The translations under genes were made by a program, and so were the position numbers. Below, piece after piece: positions 40,675 to 49,213 of a stretch of DNA of 64,000 nt. Every line of letters begins with the position of its first letter. The first letter of the stretch is position 1. Source of the DNA: Modestobacter versicolor (GTDB taxonomy: Bacteria > Actinomycetota > Actinomycetes > Mycobacteriales > Geodermatophilaceae); the NCBI RefSeq assembly GCF_014195485.1, contig NZ_JACIBU010000001.1:2046001-2110000 (forward strand). Reading direction: 5' to 3'. A model generated the notes under the pieces. That model searched no databases. It was not told where the DNA came from and saw only the letters and a list, made by a program, of their open reading frames with translations.

Positions 40675-40744
40675 ACGATCATGGAGCTGCGGCAGCGGCA
40701 CACGGACCTCCGTCGGCGTGCCGTCGCCGCAGCTCCATGATCGT
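40675..40744 (-). terminator. 70-base nested inverted repeat between ftsX and smpB
   Basis: Perfect 19-bp outer arms (40675-40693 and 40726-40744) enclose 32 bases that fold further: CGGCAC with GTGCCG, and inside it ACGGA with TCCGT. It lies 30 bases past the ftsX stop and 44 bases before smpB. Terminator for the ftsE-ftsX unit, or a dispersed palindromic element. Confidence 0.75.
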
Positions 40745-40773
40745 CGCAGGAGGGCGCGGGCTCGAGCGGTGAG

Positions 40774-41658
40774 CTACAGGCGGACGTACAGCCGCAGCGT
40801 CACGTAGGCCGCGACGGCGGCCAGCCCCACCCCGGCCGCGGCGATGACCGGGCTGATCGCCGCGATCGCCGACCAGTCGACCGGCGGGATGATGCCGGAC
40901 TTGATCGGCCCGGCCAGGGTCTTGTCGACGAACAGCACCTTGGTGAGCACCAGCCCGCCGATGGCCAGCAGCGCACCGATCAGGCCGGCGAGCGCCGCCT
41001 CGAGGATGAACGGCAGCTGGGTGTACCAGCGCGAGGCGCCGACCAGCCGCATGATGTTGGTCTCGTTGCGCCGGTTGAAGGCCGCGAGCTGGATCGTGTT
41101 GGAGATCAGCAGCAACGCGGCCAGGGCTTGCACGATGGCCACCGCGATCGTCCCGTTGCGAGCTCCGTTCAGCAGGCTGAACAGGCGGTCCAGGAAGTCG
41201 CCCTCGTCGCGGACCTCGTCCACGCCGTTCTGCCCGTTCGGGAACTGCTCGGCGATCACCTCGTACCGCTGGGCGTTCACCAGCTCGACCCGGAAGCTCT
41301 CCGGGAGCGCGTCCTCGGGGGTGTTGGCGATCAGCGCGGGCTGTTCCTGGAACTGCTGGGTGAAGCGGGCGTAGGCGTCGGCCTTGGACTCGTAGATGTA
41401 GTCCTTGACCTCCGACGAGGCGTCCAGCTGCGCGGCGATGGCGTCGCGCTGCTGGTCGGTGACGTCGTCGGCGAGGTAGATCGAGACCTGGATCTTGTCG
41501 TAGTAGATCTCCCGCATGTCGCCGATCATGTTGGCGATCAGCAGACCGGTGCCCATGAGGCCCAGCGAGATCCCGGTGGTCAGGATCATCGCGACCGTCA
41601 TGGTCAGGTTCCGACGCAGCCCGGCGGCCACCTCGGAGAGGACGAAGTTGACGCGCAT
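40774..41658 (-). CDS. ftsX: cell-division ABC permease FtsX
   Basis: 294 residues. A cytosolic N-terminus and first helix (TMTVAMILTTGISLGLMGTGLLIAN) precede the exported domain (about 45-165) and three further helices, the FtsX layout. The cytosolic loop RRNETNIMRLVGASRWY contacts FtsE. FtsX relays FtsE ATPase state to peptidoglycan hydrolases (RipC-type) outside during division. It follows ftsE by 36 bases. A third FtsX-like permease pair in the window belongs to the two export cassettes, which are different branches. Confidence 0.97.
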   Translation of the reverse strand: MRVNFVLSEVAAGLRRNLTMTVAMILTTGISLGLMGTGLLIANMIGDMREIYYDKIQVSIYLADDVTDQQRDAIAAQLDASSEVKDYIYESKADAYARFTQQFQEQPALIANTPEDALPESFRVELVNAQRYEVIAEQFPNGQNGVDEVRDEGDFLDRLFSLLNGARNGTIAVAIVQALAALLLISNTIQLAAFNRRNETNIMRLVGASRWYTQLPFILEAALAGLIGALLAIGGLVLTKVLFVDKTLAGPIKSGIIPPVDWSAIAAISPVIAAAGVGLAAVAAYVTLRLYVRL

Positions 41659-41694
41659 CAGTTCCCTGTCGTGTGGTTCAGCGGGCGGCCCATC

Positions 41695-42384
41695 TCAGCG
41701 GCCGAGCCCGTAGACACCACGGCTCTGGTCGCGGCTGAGGATGCCGTCGTTCAGCTCGATCACGCGCCGCCGCATCGAGTCGACGATGTGGTAGTCGTGC
41801 GTGGCCATGACCACGGTCGTGCCGGTGCGGTTGATCCGCTCCAGCAGCAGCATGATGTCCTGGCTCGTCTCCGGGTCCAGGTTGCCGGTCGGCTCGTCGG
41901 CGAGCAGCACCAGCGGGCGGTTGACGAACGCGCGGGCGATCGCCACGCGCTGCTGCTCGCCACCGGAGAGCTCGCCGGGCAGGCGGTTCTCCTTGCCGTC
42001 GAGGCCGACCATCTCCAGCACCTCGGGGACGACGCGCTTGATGGTCCGCTGCGGCTTGTTGATCACCTCGAGGGCGAACGCGACGTTCTCGGCCACCGTC
42101 TTGTTGCGCAGCAGCCGGAAGTCCTGGAAGACGCAGCCCATGGTGCGGCGGAGCTTGGGCACCTGCCACTTGCTCATGGTGTTCAGGTTCTTGTCGTTGA
42201 CCTTGATGACGCCCTTGGTCGGGCTGTCCTCCTTGAGGAGCAGCCGGAGGAACGTCGACTTGCCCGACCCGGAGGAGCCGATGAGGAAGACGAACTCCCC
42301 CTTGTCGATCTGCATCGAGACGTCATCCAGGGCCGGCCGAGGGCTGGTCGGATAGATCTTGGTGACGTGTTGCAATTCGATCAC
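41695..42384 (-). CDS. ftsE: cell-division ABC ATPase FtsE
   Basis: 229 residues. Walker [11 protein letters not shown]-loop [13 protein letters not shown] (diagnostic FRLL of FtsE), signature [15 protein letters not shown], Walker [12 protein letters not shown] and switch His in [10 protein letters not shown]. Together with FtsX it couples septum assembly to wall hydrolysis. The GTG at 42384 is preceded at 8 bases by TACCGT (42398-42393), a leaderless promoter; it does not require read-through from prfB, whose stop is 154 bases upstream. Confidence 0.98.
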   Translation of the reverse strand: MIELQHVTKIYPTSPRPALDDVSMQIDKGEFVFLIGSSGSGKSTFLRLLLKEDSPTKGVIKVNDKNLNTMSKWQVPKLRRTMGCVFQDFRLLRNKTVAENVAFALEVINKPQRTIKRVVPEVLEMVGLDGKENRLPGELSGGEQQRVAIARAFVNRPLVLLADEPTGNLDPETSQDIMLLLERINRTGTTVVMATHDYHIVDSMRRRVIELNDGILSRDQSRGVYGLGR

Positions 42385-42392
42385 GAGGGACG

Positions 42393-42398
42393 ACGGTA
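42393..42398 (-). promoter_or_regulatory. -10 hexamer (TACCGT) of ftsE
   Basis: TACCGT ends 8 bases before GTG 42384. Confidence 0.5.
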
Positions 42399-42537
42399 CC
42401 TGCCCCGGGCCTCATCATGGTCCGTCTGCCCGGCGCGCCCCAGAAGTCTGTGCGCGCAGCGTGACGATCCCCGGCGGACCCAGTGGACCCCGGTCACCGA
42501 GCGTGGGCGGCCCCCGCCGCTGTGGCGGGTGTCTCCC

Positions 42538-43650
42538 CTAGTTGGACTCGACGTGCTCCTGCTGCCGGCGCCAACGGATGCCCGCCTCGATGAAGCCGTC
42601 GATGTCGCCGTCCAGCACGCTGGAGGGGTTGCCCGACTCCAGCTCGGTGCGCAGGTCCTTGACCATCTGGTACGGGTGCAGCACGTAGGAGCGCATCTGG
42701 TTGCCCCAGCTGCTCCCCTCCCCCTTGAGCGCGTCCATCTCGGCGCGCTGCTCGGCCTGCCGGACGACGAGGAGCCGGGCCTGCAGCACCCGCAGCGCGG
42801 CGGCGCGGTTCTGGATCTGCGACTTCTCGTTCTGGCAGGAGACGACGATGCCGGTGGGGATGTGGGTCATCCGGACGGCGGAGTCGGTGGTGTTGACGCT
42901 CTGCCCGCCGGGTCCCGAGGAGCGGAAGACGTCGACCCGGATCTCGTTCTCCGGGATGTCGACGTGGTCGGTCTGCTCGACGACCGGCAGCACCTCGACG
43001 CCGGCGAACGACGTCTGCCGGCGGCCCTGGTTGTCGAACGGCGAGATCCGCACCAGCCGGTGGGTGCCCTGCTCGACCGAGAGGGTGCCGTAGGCGTAGG
43101 GCTGCTTGACCGCGAAGGTGGCCGACTTGATCCCGGCCTCCTCGGCGTAGGAGACGTCGTAGACCTCGGTCGGGTACTTGTGCCGCTCGGCCCAGCGCAG
43201 GTACATCCGCATCAGCATCTCGGCGAAGTCGGCGGCGTCCACGCCCCCGGCCTCGGAGCGGATGGTCACCAGCGCCTCGCGGGAGTCGTACTCGCCGGAG
43301 AGCAAGGTGCGCACCTCGAGCTCGTCGAGGACCGTGCGGATGCTGGCCAGCTCGCGCTCGGTCTCGGCGGTGGTGGCCTCGTCGCCCTCCTCGGCGGCCA
43401 TCTCGTGCAGCAGCCCGACGTCGTCGAGCCGGCTGCGCAGCTCCTCGACGCGGCGCAGGTCGCCCTGCAGGTAGGAGAGCCGGGAGGTGAGCGCCTGGGC
43501 GGCCTCGACGTCGTTCCAGAGGTCCGGCGCGGCGGCCTTCTGCTCGAGTTCGGCGACCTCGCGACGCAGGTCGTCGACCCGCATCACGGCCTCGATGGAC
43601 TTCAAGGTCGTGTCGAGTTCGTCCAGGACGACGGAGAAGTCAGCAGCCAC
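42538..43650 (-). CDS. prfB: peptide chain release factor 2
   Basis: 370 residues. The catalytic GGQ is in [17 protein letters not shown], and the SPF anticodon-like tripeptide that reads UGA/UAA is in [12 protein letters not shown]. The N-terminal helical domain is complete. The reading frame is continuous, so the programmed +1 frameshift that controls prfB in many bacteria is absent, as in other actinobacteria. The GTG at 43650 lies 8 bases after TACCCT (43664-43659), so it is probably leaderless. It ends 154 bases before ftsE on the same strand. Confidence 0.98.
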   Translation of the reverse strand: MAADFSVVLDELDTTLKSIEAVMRVDDLRREVAELEQKAAAPDLWNDVEAAQALTSRLSYLQGDLRRVEELRSRLDDVGLLHEMAAEEGDEATTAETERELASIRTVLDELEVRTLLSGEYDSREALVTIRSEAGGVDAADFAEMLMRMYLRWAERHKYPTEVYDVSYAEEAGIKSATFAVKQPYAYGTLSVEQGTHRLVRISPFDNQGRRQTSFAGVEVLPVVEQTDHVDIPENEIRVDVFRSSGPGGQSVNTTDSAVRMTHIPTGIVVSCQNEKSQIQNRAAALRVLQARLLVVRQAEQRAEMDALKGEGSSWGNQMRSYVLHPYQMVKDLRTELESGNPSSVLDGDIDGFIEAGIRWRRQQEHVESN

Positions 43651-43658
43651 GGCTGTCC

Positions 43659-43664
43659 AGGGTA
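43659..43664 (-). promoter_or_regulatory. -10 hexamer (TACCCT) of prfB
   Basis: TACCCT ends 8 bases before GTG 43650. Confidence 0.5.
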
Positions 43665-43695
43665 GTGCGCTCCACCCACGGGTACCTCCGGCGGC

Positions 43696-44010
43696 ATGAG
43701 CACGTCACCGCCGGACGACCGACGCAGGCCCGACGACCTGACCGAGTACGAGCGCGACGACTTCCCGCGCGGCATCCCGGCGTCCCAGCCCACGGCGCCG
43801 GAGGGGGGCGCCGGCGCCGCCCGCAGCGCGCTGACCCTGCGGCTGGTGCTGGCCGCCTTCGGGCTGGTGCTGTGCACCGTGCTCGCCGTCGTGGCCTACG
43901 ACGACGACGTCCCGCGGGTCTTCCCGGTCGTGCTGGCCGTGCTGGCGGTGGTCGCCCTGGTCGACCTGGTGGTCGTGGCCCGGCGCAAGCTCCGCGGCGA
44001 GCCGGGCTGA
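43696..44010 (+). CDS. small two-helix membrane protein (DUF6343-like)
   Basis: 104 residues. A charged N-terminus ([16 protein letters not shown]) precedes two helices (about 47-66 and 74-92) and a basic tail [26 protein letters not shown] resembles the ARSAL-LRL motif of actinobacterial DUF6343 proteins; this match is from memory and moderate. It is divergent from prfB with 45 bases between starts. Function unknown. Confidence 0.72.
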   Translation: MSTSPPDDRRRPDDLTEYERDDFPRGIPASQPTAPEGGAGAARSALTLRLVLAAFGLVLCTVLAVVAYDDDVPRVFPVVLAVLAVVALVDLVVVARRKLRGEPG

Positions 44011-44014
44011 CCGC

Positions 44015-44989
44015 TCACTCGTAGAGCACGTACTCCGGCTGCGGCAGCAGGGCGAGCACCTCGGCGGGCTCCATCAGCGGGCCCGAGCGGGTGTCCTCCT
44101 CGTAGAAGAGCTTGAAGCCGGCGTGCACGAACGGCGGGGTCCCGGCCATCACCCGCTGGTAGGTGCCCACCTTGTCCGCGGCCGCCCCGATGCCGTCGAC
44201 GCTCTTGACCACGGCGATGCCCGGCCGGTCGACCATGACCTCCTGGCCGGTCACGATCTGCGCGTGCAGCTGGTGGTAGAGCATCACCTTCTGCGGCAGC
44301 CGGTGGGTGGTGACCAGCCCGTCGAGGTAGGCCGAGACGCTGTTCAGCTCGGCGCCGGTGGTCGACCCGAACACGTCGCCGGGCACCTCGCCGGGGTCGA
44401 CCGCCCACTCCGGGTCCAGCGCCACCCCGACGTCGGGCTCGGTCAGCCACCGCTCGTACTGCTGAACGGCGGGCAGGAAGTCGCCGGTGCCGGGCTGGAT
44501 GCCCAGCAGCAGGATGCCGCCGGCGGCCCGGGCGGCGTCCAGGTACTGCTGGACGACGGCGTCGTCGGCGGCGGTCGCGTACAGGCCGGTCGGCGTCGGG
44601 AACGGGTGCGCCGTGGTGGCGATCAGCTCGATGACCGGCAGCACCGTCCGGTCGGCGCCGTAGGGCGCGGCCTGCTGGCGCAGCCGCTCGGTGGCGGCGG
44701 CCAGGTCACCGGTCATCGGCCCGAGGGCGGGTGAGCCGGGCCCGCCGGAGAACCCGACCAGCCGGTGCTCGGGGAAGACCCGGGTGCCGCCGCCGGGCAG
44801 CTCCTGCTGGGTCGGGGTCGGCGGAGCCGTCGTCGAGGGCGCCGCGGAGCTGGACCGGGTCGACGACGTCGGGCTCGCGCTCGCGTCGGCCTCGGACGCG
44901 GCCGAGCCCCCGCCGCAACCGGTCAGCAGCAGGAGGGCCGCCAGGGCCGCGGGCAGGGCGGCCGTCAGCCGGGAGCTCGGGGAACGCAC
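44015..44989 (-). CDS. secreted lipoprotein, function unknown
   Basis: About 324 residues. A type II signal (ALPAALAALLLLTGCGGG, lipobox LTGC) and a Ser/Thr-rich linker lead to a folded domain. Motifs such as RVFPEHRLVGFSGGPGSPALG, LLGIQPGTGDF, VGVALDPEWAVDPGE and KVMLYHQLHAQIV look like a TIM-barrel glycosidase-like fold seen in actinobacterial lipoproteins, perhaps lacking activity. The start is GTG 44989, which has GAGGG 9 bases upstream; TTG 44998 is an alternative. It stands alone between a convergent small gene and the terminator of the GGDEF/EAL gene. Confidence 0.82.
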   Translation of the reverse strand: MRSPSSRLTAALPAALAALLLLTGCGGGSAASEADASASPTSSTRSSSAAPSTTAPPTPTQQELPGGGTRVFPEHRLVGFSGGPGSPALGPMTGDLAAATERLRQQAAPYGADRTVLPVIELIATTAHPFPTPTGLYATAADDAVVQQYLDAARAAGGILLLGIQPGTGDFLPAVQQYERWLTEPDVGVALDPEWAVDPGEVPGDVFGSTTGAELNSVSAYLDGLVTTHRLPQKVMLYHQLHAQIVTGQEVMVDRPGIAVVKSVDGIGAAADKVGTYQRVMAGTPPFVHAGFKLFYEEDTRSGPLMEPAEVLALLPQPEYVLYE

Positions 44990-45013
44990 GTCGAGCAACC
45001 CTCGTCGCCCGGG

Positions 45014-45035
45014 CCGCCCGGGGCAAACCGGGCGG
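45014..45035 (-). terminator. 8-bp hairpin after the GGDEF/EAL gene
   Basis: CCGCCCGG (45014-45021) and CCGGGCGG (45028-45035) with a 6-base loop, directly abutting the stop codon at 45036. It is followed by the lipoprotein start within 25 bases. Confidence 0.6.
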
Positions 45036-46817
45036 TCAGGCGCTCCGCAGCCGCGCGGACCCCACCGAGTGGCGCACCCCGCCGTGCTCGGCCAGCCACT
45101 GCGGCAGCTGGGCCGCCGGCATCGGCCGGGCGATGAAGTAGCCCTGGGCCAGGGTGCAGCCCAGCTCGCGCACGAGCGCGAGCTGGTCGGCGGTCTCCAC
45201 GCCCTCCACCAGGCTGCGCATCCCGCACGCCTTGGCCAGGCCCACGACCGCGGCGATGGCAGCGGCGGACTCGCTGCGGCGGGTCTCGGTGCCGGCGATG
45301 AGGCTGCGGTCGAGCTTGAGCACCCCCGCCGGGATGGAGACCAGCTGGCTGAGCGAGGAGAAGCCGCTGCCGAAGTCGTCGATGGCCACCTCGACGCCGG
45401 CGATCCGCAGCTGGGCGAACTGCGCGGCGGCCCGCAGCGGGTCCTCCGCGACGCTGGTCTCGGTCAGCTCCAGCACGAGCCGCTCCGGGGCGAGGTCGGC
45501 CGCCTCCAGCGCGTCGTGCACGTCGGCGACCAGCGACCCGGTGCCGAAGTGGGCGGCGCTGATGTTGACCCCGGTGACCAGCGGCATCCCGGCCCGCTCC
45601 CACTCGGCGGTCTGCCGGGCGGCCTCGCCGAGCACCCACCGGGTGAGCGGCACGACCATGCCGTTCTGCTCGGCGAGCGGGATGAAGTCGCACGGCGCGA
45701 GGAGCCCGCGCTGGGGGTGCTGCCAGCGCACCAGCGCCTCGACGCCGGTGACGTCACCGGTGGGGAGGTGCAGCACCGGCTGGTAGTGCAGCACCAGCTG
45801 GCCGTCGTCGATGGCCTCCTGCAGCTCGGCGGCGACCAGCACCTTCTGCTCGACGGCCGACCGCAGGTCGGGGCTGAAGACCCGGACGCGGTTCCGGCCG
45901 GCGCCCTTGGCGGCGTACATCGCCAGGTCGGCGTCGCGCACCAGGTCGGTCGAGCGGACGGCGGAGTCCCGGGCGGCGGTGGCCACGCCGATGCTCACGG
46001 TCAGCCGGGTGCTGCGCTCGCCGAGCTGGAACGGCTCGTCGAAGGTGCTCTGGAAGCGCTCGGCAAGGGCGAGGGCGCCGTCGACGTCGCAGTCCCGGCA
46101 GAGCACGACGAACTCGTCGCCGCCCAGCCGGCCGACGGTGTCCTCGCTGCGGGTGCGCGCCGACAGCCGGTGCGCCAGCTCGCGCAGCAGGTGGTCGCCG
46201 ACCTCGTGGCCGAGGGTGTCGTTGACGTCCTTGAAGCCGTCGACGTCCAGGAACAGCACGGCCACCGCGCCCCGGTCGGGGCGCCGCAGCTCGGTGGTGA
46301 TCAGGTCGTGCAGGTGTGCCCTGTTGGGGAGGTCGGTGAGGTGGTCGTGCCGGGCCTGCCAGGCCGACGCCTGCTCGGCCTCGACCCGGGAGGTGACGTC
46401 GGTGTGGGTGACGACGACCCGGCCGGACTGGTCGGCGCGGGAGGCCTGCAGGTGGAACCAGCGCAGGCCGACGACGGTGGACAGCGCGTAGTCCGCGGAC
46501 ACCGACCGGCGGTGGCCGGCGGCGAGCTCGCGCAGCGCGGCGATCCGCCCGTGGTTCACCGGGTCCTCGGACAGGCTGAGCATCACCGCGAAGTAGTTGC
46601 CGCCCACGCCGACCCGGAGCCGGTCGTCGTCCAGCAGGTCACCGGAGGCGGTCCAGGCGGAGTTGACCAGCAGCATCGTGCCGTCGGCGTCGATCAGCAC
46701 GGTCGGCGAGGGGAGCGCGTCGAGCACGCCCGCGACGAGGTCGGCGTGCGAGGCACCGGCGCCGTCCCGGTGGCTGACGTCGAGGGGCAGCTGCGGCGTG
46801 GGCGTCGAGCTCGGCAC
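45036..46817 (-). CDS. PAS-GGDEF-EAL cyclic di-GMP synthase/phosphodiesterase
   Basis: 593 residues. A PAS-like sensor (about 27-150) is followed by a GGDEF domain whose active site reads RLGGDEFVVL (intact) and an EAL domain whose motif reads GVEALVRW. The EAL metal and base residues look present (NISAAHF, ELTETSV, IDDFGSGFSS, LKLDRSLI, EGVET). Both activities could therefore exist, one probably dominating on sensing. No membrane segment, so it is cytosolic. GTG 46817 is chosen because GGGAGGG lies 5 bases upstream; ATG codons at 46886 and 46880 lie further out. It is the only c-di-GMP gene in the window. Confidence 0.93.
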   Translation of the reverse strand: MPSSTPTPQLPLDVSHRDGAGASHADLVAGVLDALPSPTVLIDADGTMLLVNSAWTASGDLLDDDRLRVGVGGNYFAVMLSLSEDPVNHGRIAALRELAAGHRRSVSADYALSTVVGLRWFHLQASRADQSGRVVVTHTDVTSRVEAEQASAWQARHDHLTDLPNRAHLHDLITTELRRPDRGAVAVLFLDVDGFKDVNDTLGHEVGDHLLRELAHRLSARTRSEDTVGRLGGDEFVVLCRDCDVDGALALAERFQSTFDEPFQLGERSTRLTVSIGVATAARDSAVRSTDLVRDADLAMYAAKGAGRNRVRVFSPDLRSAVEQKVLVAAELQEAIDDGQLVLHYQPVLHLPTGDVTGVEALVRWQHPQRGLLAPCDFIPLAEQNGMVVPLTRWVLGEAARQTAEWERAGMPLVTGVNISAAHFGTGSLVADVHDALEAADLAPERLVLELTETSVAEDPLRAAAQFAQLRIAGVEVAIDDFGSGFSSLSQLVSIPAGVLKLDRSLIAGTETRRSESAAAIAAVVGLAKACGMRSLVEGVETADQLALVRELGCTLAQGYFIARPMPAAQLPQWLAEHGGVRHSVGSARLRSA

Positions 46818-46996
46818 GCGGGCCCTCCCGTCTGTTCTCGTCGGGACGCCGGCTGTTCGACGTCCCTGCCCGGTGACCATCGGCACCGGCGGCCGGAGCT
46901 ACACACCCGCTGCGGCGGTTCGCCCGGAAAGAGTGAGGAGTCGCGACCACCGGCGCGCGGGTGTTGACCGGGAGCGACCGCGGGTAGGGGCCGGTC

Positions 46997-47233
46997 ATGG
47001 GCGAATCGACGACGATCGAGCTCGGTGGCGAGCAGTACCTGGTGCAGCGCGAGGGTGGTGCGCTGCGGCTGGGCCGGCAGGTCGGTGGCGACACCGTCTG
47101 GCTGGACGACATCGAGGTGAGCCGGCTGCCCGGCCCCGCGCAGGAGGCGCTGGAGCGCGGCGAGCACTCCGACACCACGCTGCAGACCGCCCTGCTGGGG
47201 GTCGTGCGCGCCGAGGTCGACCGCGGCGCCTAG
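46997..47233 (+). CDS. 78-residue protein, function unknown
   Basis: A small soluble acidic protein (opening MGESTTIELGGEQYLVQREG, then GGDTVWLDDIEVSRLPGPAQEALERG). It looks like a compact beta-rich fold with a helical end. No family recognised. TAGGGG lies 6 bases before the ATG, a variant of the leaderless -10 seen elsewhere. It is divergent from the c-di-GMP gene and heads a run of three small genes. Confidence 0.65.
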   Translation: MGESTTIELGGEQYLVQREGGALRLGRQVGGDTVWLDDIEVSRLPGPAQEALERGEHSDTTLQTALLGVVRAEVDRGA

Positions 47234-47296
47234 ACCTTGCGGATCCCTTGCGGGTAGCTGGAGCCGGGCGTGCGGGAGCCGCCCGAGGCTCGGGTC

Positions 47297-47410
47297 ATGG
47301 ACATCGACGACGCCTTCGCCCTGCTCGCCCAGCTGGAGCTGCACGAGGTCGAGGAGCTGGACGGCGAGTACTTCGAGGCCGAGCTGCGGGACCTGCTCGA
47401 GCTGGCCTGA
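47297..47410 (+). CDS. 37-residue acidic small protein
   Basis: The frame opens MDIDDAFALLAQ and ends LRDLLELA, with about a third of residues Asp/Glu and a Leu-rich helical pattern. All 37 sense codons end in G or C, as in the coding genes around it. GAGG lies 11 bases upstream of the ATG, and a 9-bp hairpin follows. It is too short for domain calls. It could be a small regulator, antitoxin-like peptide or partner of the zinc-ribbon protein 80 bases on; none is shown by the sequence. Confidence 0.5.
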   Translation: MDIDDAFALLAQLELHEVEELDGEYFEAELRDLLELA

Positions 47411-47432
47411 CCCGCTGCGGGGACGCCGCCGG

Positions 47433-47452
47433 AGGAGCACCCTGGTGCTCCT
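47433..47452 (+). terminator. 9-bp hairpin between small genes
   Basis: AGGAGCACC (47433-47441) pairs with GGTGCTCCT (47444-47452), leaving a 2-base centre. It lies 22 bases after the 37-codon gene. Confidence 0.5.
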
Positions 47453-47490
47453 GGGGACCGACGACGTTCCTCGACCGGGAGGCATGGGCG

Positions 47491-47724
47491 ATGAGCGAGC
47501 TCTACCGCTGCGACGAGTGCGCCGAGGTGTCCGACGCCGGGTCCGCCGTCGGCTGGGTGGAGGTGCGCGAGCTGGGCGGCCGCCCGCTGCTGCCGCCCGC
47601 CCCGCACCACCTGTGCCGGCTGTGCTGGGCGCGCACCACCGCCGCGGTGCACGCCGGCCGGGTCGAGGTGCTGGAGTTCCCGCAGCTCAGCGAGCACGCC
47701 CAGAACCGCGACACCGTGCAGTGA
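47491..47724 (+). CDS. 77-residue zinc-ribbon protein
   Basis: Two CxxC knuckles: YRCDECAEV near the N-terminus and HLCRLCWAR near residue 45, about 35 residues apart, likely binding one zinc ion. Between them is VGWVEVRELGGRPLLPPAP. It ends SEHAQNRDTVQ. Small zinc ribbons of this kind act as nucleic-acid or protein adaptors; no family was recognised. The ATG at 47491 has GGGAGG 8 bases upstream. It is convergent with the M1 peptidase gene, 25 bases apart. Confidence 0.75.
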   Translation: MSELYRCDECAEVSDAGSAVGWVEVRELGGRPLLPPAPHHLCRLCWARTTAAVHAGRVEVLEFPQLSEHAQNRDTVQ

Positions 47725-47749
47725 GCCGCCCCGCCTGACCTCCCCCGGG

Positions 47750-49162
47750 TCACCAGCTGGTCGGCTTCTCCGGGGTGTAGATCCAGACCTGGAAGAAGTC
47801 GTCCAGCTGCTGCCCGCTGACCTGCTCGGCGAGGGCGACCAGGTCGGCGGTGGTGACGTTGCCGTTGCGGTTCGTCGTCGCCCAGGCCTCGAGGAGGGCG
47901 AAGAAGTCGGCGTCACCGATCTCCACCCGCAGCGCCTGCAGGGCCGCTGCGCCGCGGTCGTAGGTGGCGTCGGCGAAGAGCGTCTCCGCGCCCGGGTCGC
48001 CGGGCGGGGTGGCCCAGAACTCGTCGTCCGCCGGGATCGCGTGGACGGCGTCGAACTGCTCCTGCACCGTGCCCTGGCCGCGGGACTCCGACCACAGCCA
48101 CTGCGAGTAGGTGGCGAAGCCCTCGTTCAGCCAGATGTCGCGCCACTGCTCGGGCGTGACGCTGTTGCCGACCCACTGGTGGGCCAGCTCGTGCGCCACC
48201 GTGCTCTCCGACGCGACCTGCGAGTAGACCGGCCGGGTCTGGGTCTCCAGCGCGTAGCCGACGCTGTCGTCGTCGACGATCGCGCCGAAGGAGGTGAACG
48301 GGTACGGGCCGTAGACGCCCTCGAAGAACGCGATCATCTCCGGCTGCAGCGCCAGGCTGGCCTGGGTGGTGGCCAGCCGATCGGGGGTCAGCCCGGTCTC
48401 GACGAAGTTCAGGATCGGCAGCCCCCGCGGGCCGGTCTGGGTGCTGGCCACGTAGTCGCCGATCGACGCCGTGGTCAGGTAGCTGGCCATCGGGTCCTTC
48501 GCGCGCCAGACGAAGGTGGTCCAGCCGTACCGGGTGAACGGCGTGCCGAGCAGCTCGCCGTTGGCGATCGCGGTCTTGCCCTCCGGCACCACGATCGCGA
48601 AGTCGTAGGTGGCCTTGTCGGTCGGGACGTCGTTGACCGGGTACCAGGTGGAGGCGCCCTCGGGCTCGTTGGCGACCAGCGCCCCGTCGGGGAAGCTGAC
48701 GAACCCGTAGGGCGCGCCCTCGATGTCGGTCGGCTGCCCGGGCACCCCGGTGTAGACGACGGTGACCCGGTACTTCTTGCCCGGCGCGAGCGCCTTCGCG
48801 GGCCGGACGACGAGCTCGCCGCCGCGGCCGGTCACCGGGTCGACGCCCTGCTGGGAGAACCTCGCCGGCGTGGTGCCGACCAGCACGTACTTCGCGGTGA
48901 GCCCGCGCAGGTCCAGGTTGAGGGTGGTCAGGGTGGTCGTCGCGGTCAGCGAGATCACCGCGGTGCCGTCGAGCCGCCCGGTGGCCGGGTCGTACTTCAG
49001 GCCCAGGTCGTAGTGCTGCACGTCGTAGCCGCCGTTGCCGGCCAGCGGGAAGTACGGGTCGCCGCCGCCCGCGGCGCCGGGTGCGGCGGACGCCGTGGTG
49101 GTGGCCAGCAGCGGGATGGTCAACGCCAGCGCGACCGCGGTCGCGACCCGGGGCAGTCTCAT
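47750..49162 (-). CDS. secreted M1-family aminopeptidase-like metalloprotease
   Basis: 470 residues. A signal peptide (about 1-27, TTTASAAPG) leads to an N-terminal beta domain (YDVQHYDLGLKYDPATGRL) and the zinc-peptidase domain. The HELAHQW zinc site is H324, E325, H328, with the third ligand Glu347 in WLNEGFATY. At 470 residues it is shorter than classic PepN and lacks the C-terminal helical superdomain, as in many secreted actinobacterial M1 enzymes. The substrate-binding GxMEN motif is not obvious and is replaced by DDSVGYALE. The ATG lies 6 bases after TAGCGT (49174-49169), a leaderless start. Confidence 0.92.
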   Translation of the reverse strand: MRLPRVATAVALALTIPLLATTTASAAPGAAGGGDPYFPLAGNGGYDVQHYDLGLKYDPATGRLDGTAVISLTATTTLTTLNLDLRGLTAKYVLVGTTPARFSQQGVDPVTGRGGELVVRPAKALAPGKKYRVTVVYTGVPGQPTDIEGAPYGFVSFPDGALVANEPEGASTWYPVNDVPTDKATYDFAIVVPEGKTAIANGELLGTPFTRYGWTTFVWRAKDPMASYLTTASIGDYVASTQTGPRGLPILNFVETGLTPDRLATTQASLALQPEMIAFFEGVYGPYPFTSFGAIVDDDSVGYALETQTRPVYSQVASESTVAHELAHQWVGNSVTPEQWRDIWLNEGFATYSQWLWSESRGQGTVQEQFDAVHAIPADDEFWATPPGDPGAETLFADATYDRGAAALQALRVEIGDADFFALLEAWATTNRNGNVTTADLVALAEQVSGQQLDDFFQVWIYTPEKPTSW

Positions 49163-49168
49163 GCGCCG

Positions 49169-49174
49169 ACGCTA
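49169..49174 (-). promoter_or_regulatory. -10 hexamer (TAGCGT) of the M1 peptidase gene
   Basis: TAGCGT ends 6 bases before ATG 49162. Confidence 0.5.
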
Positions 49175-49213
49175 GGAGCCGGCTGTTCCCGGCGCATCAC
49201 GATCTCGTGCCGC

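Noticed and set aside
42538-43650. A programmed frameshift in prfB
   Set aside because: The reading frame is continuous from the GTG to the stop, with no in-frame TGA after about codon 25.
45014-45035. A c-di-GMP riboswitch (GEMM), suggested by GGGCAAACC beside the GGDEF/EAL gene
   Set aside because: It is downstream of that gene, the matching GCAAAGCC segment is missing, and the stretch is explained by a simple hairpin.
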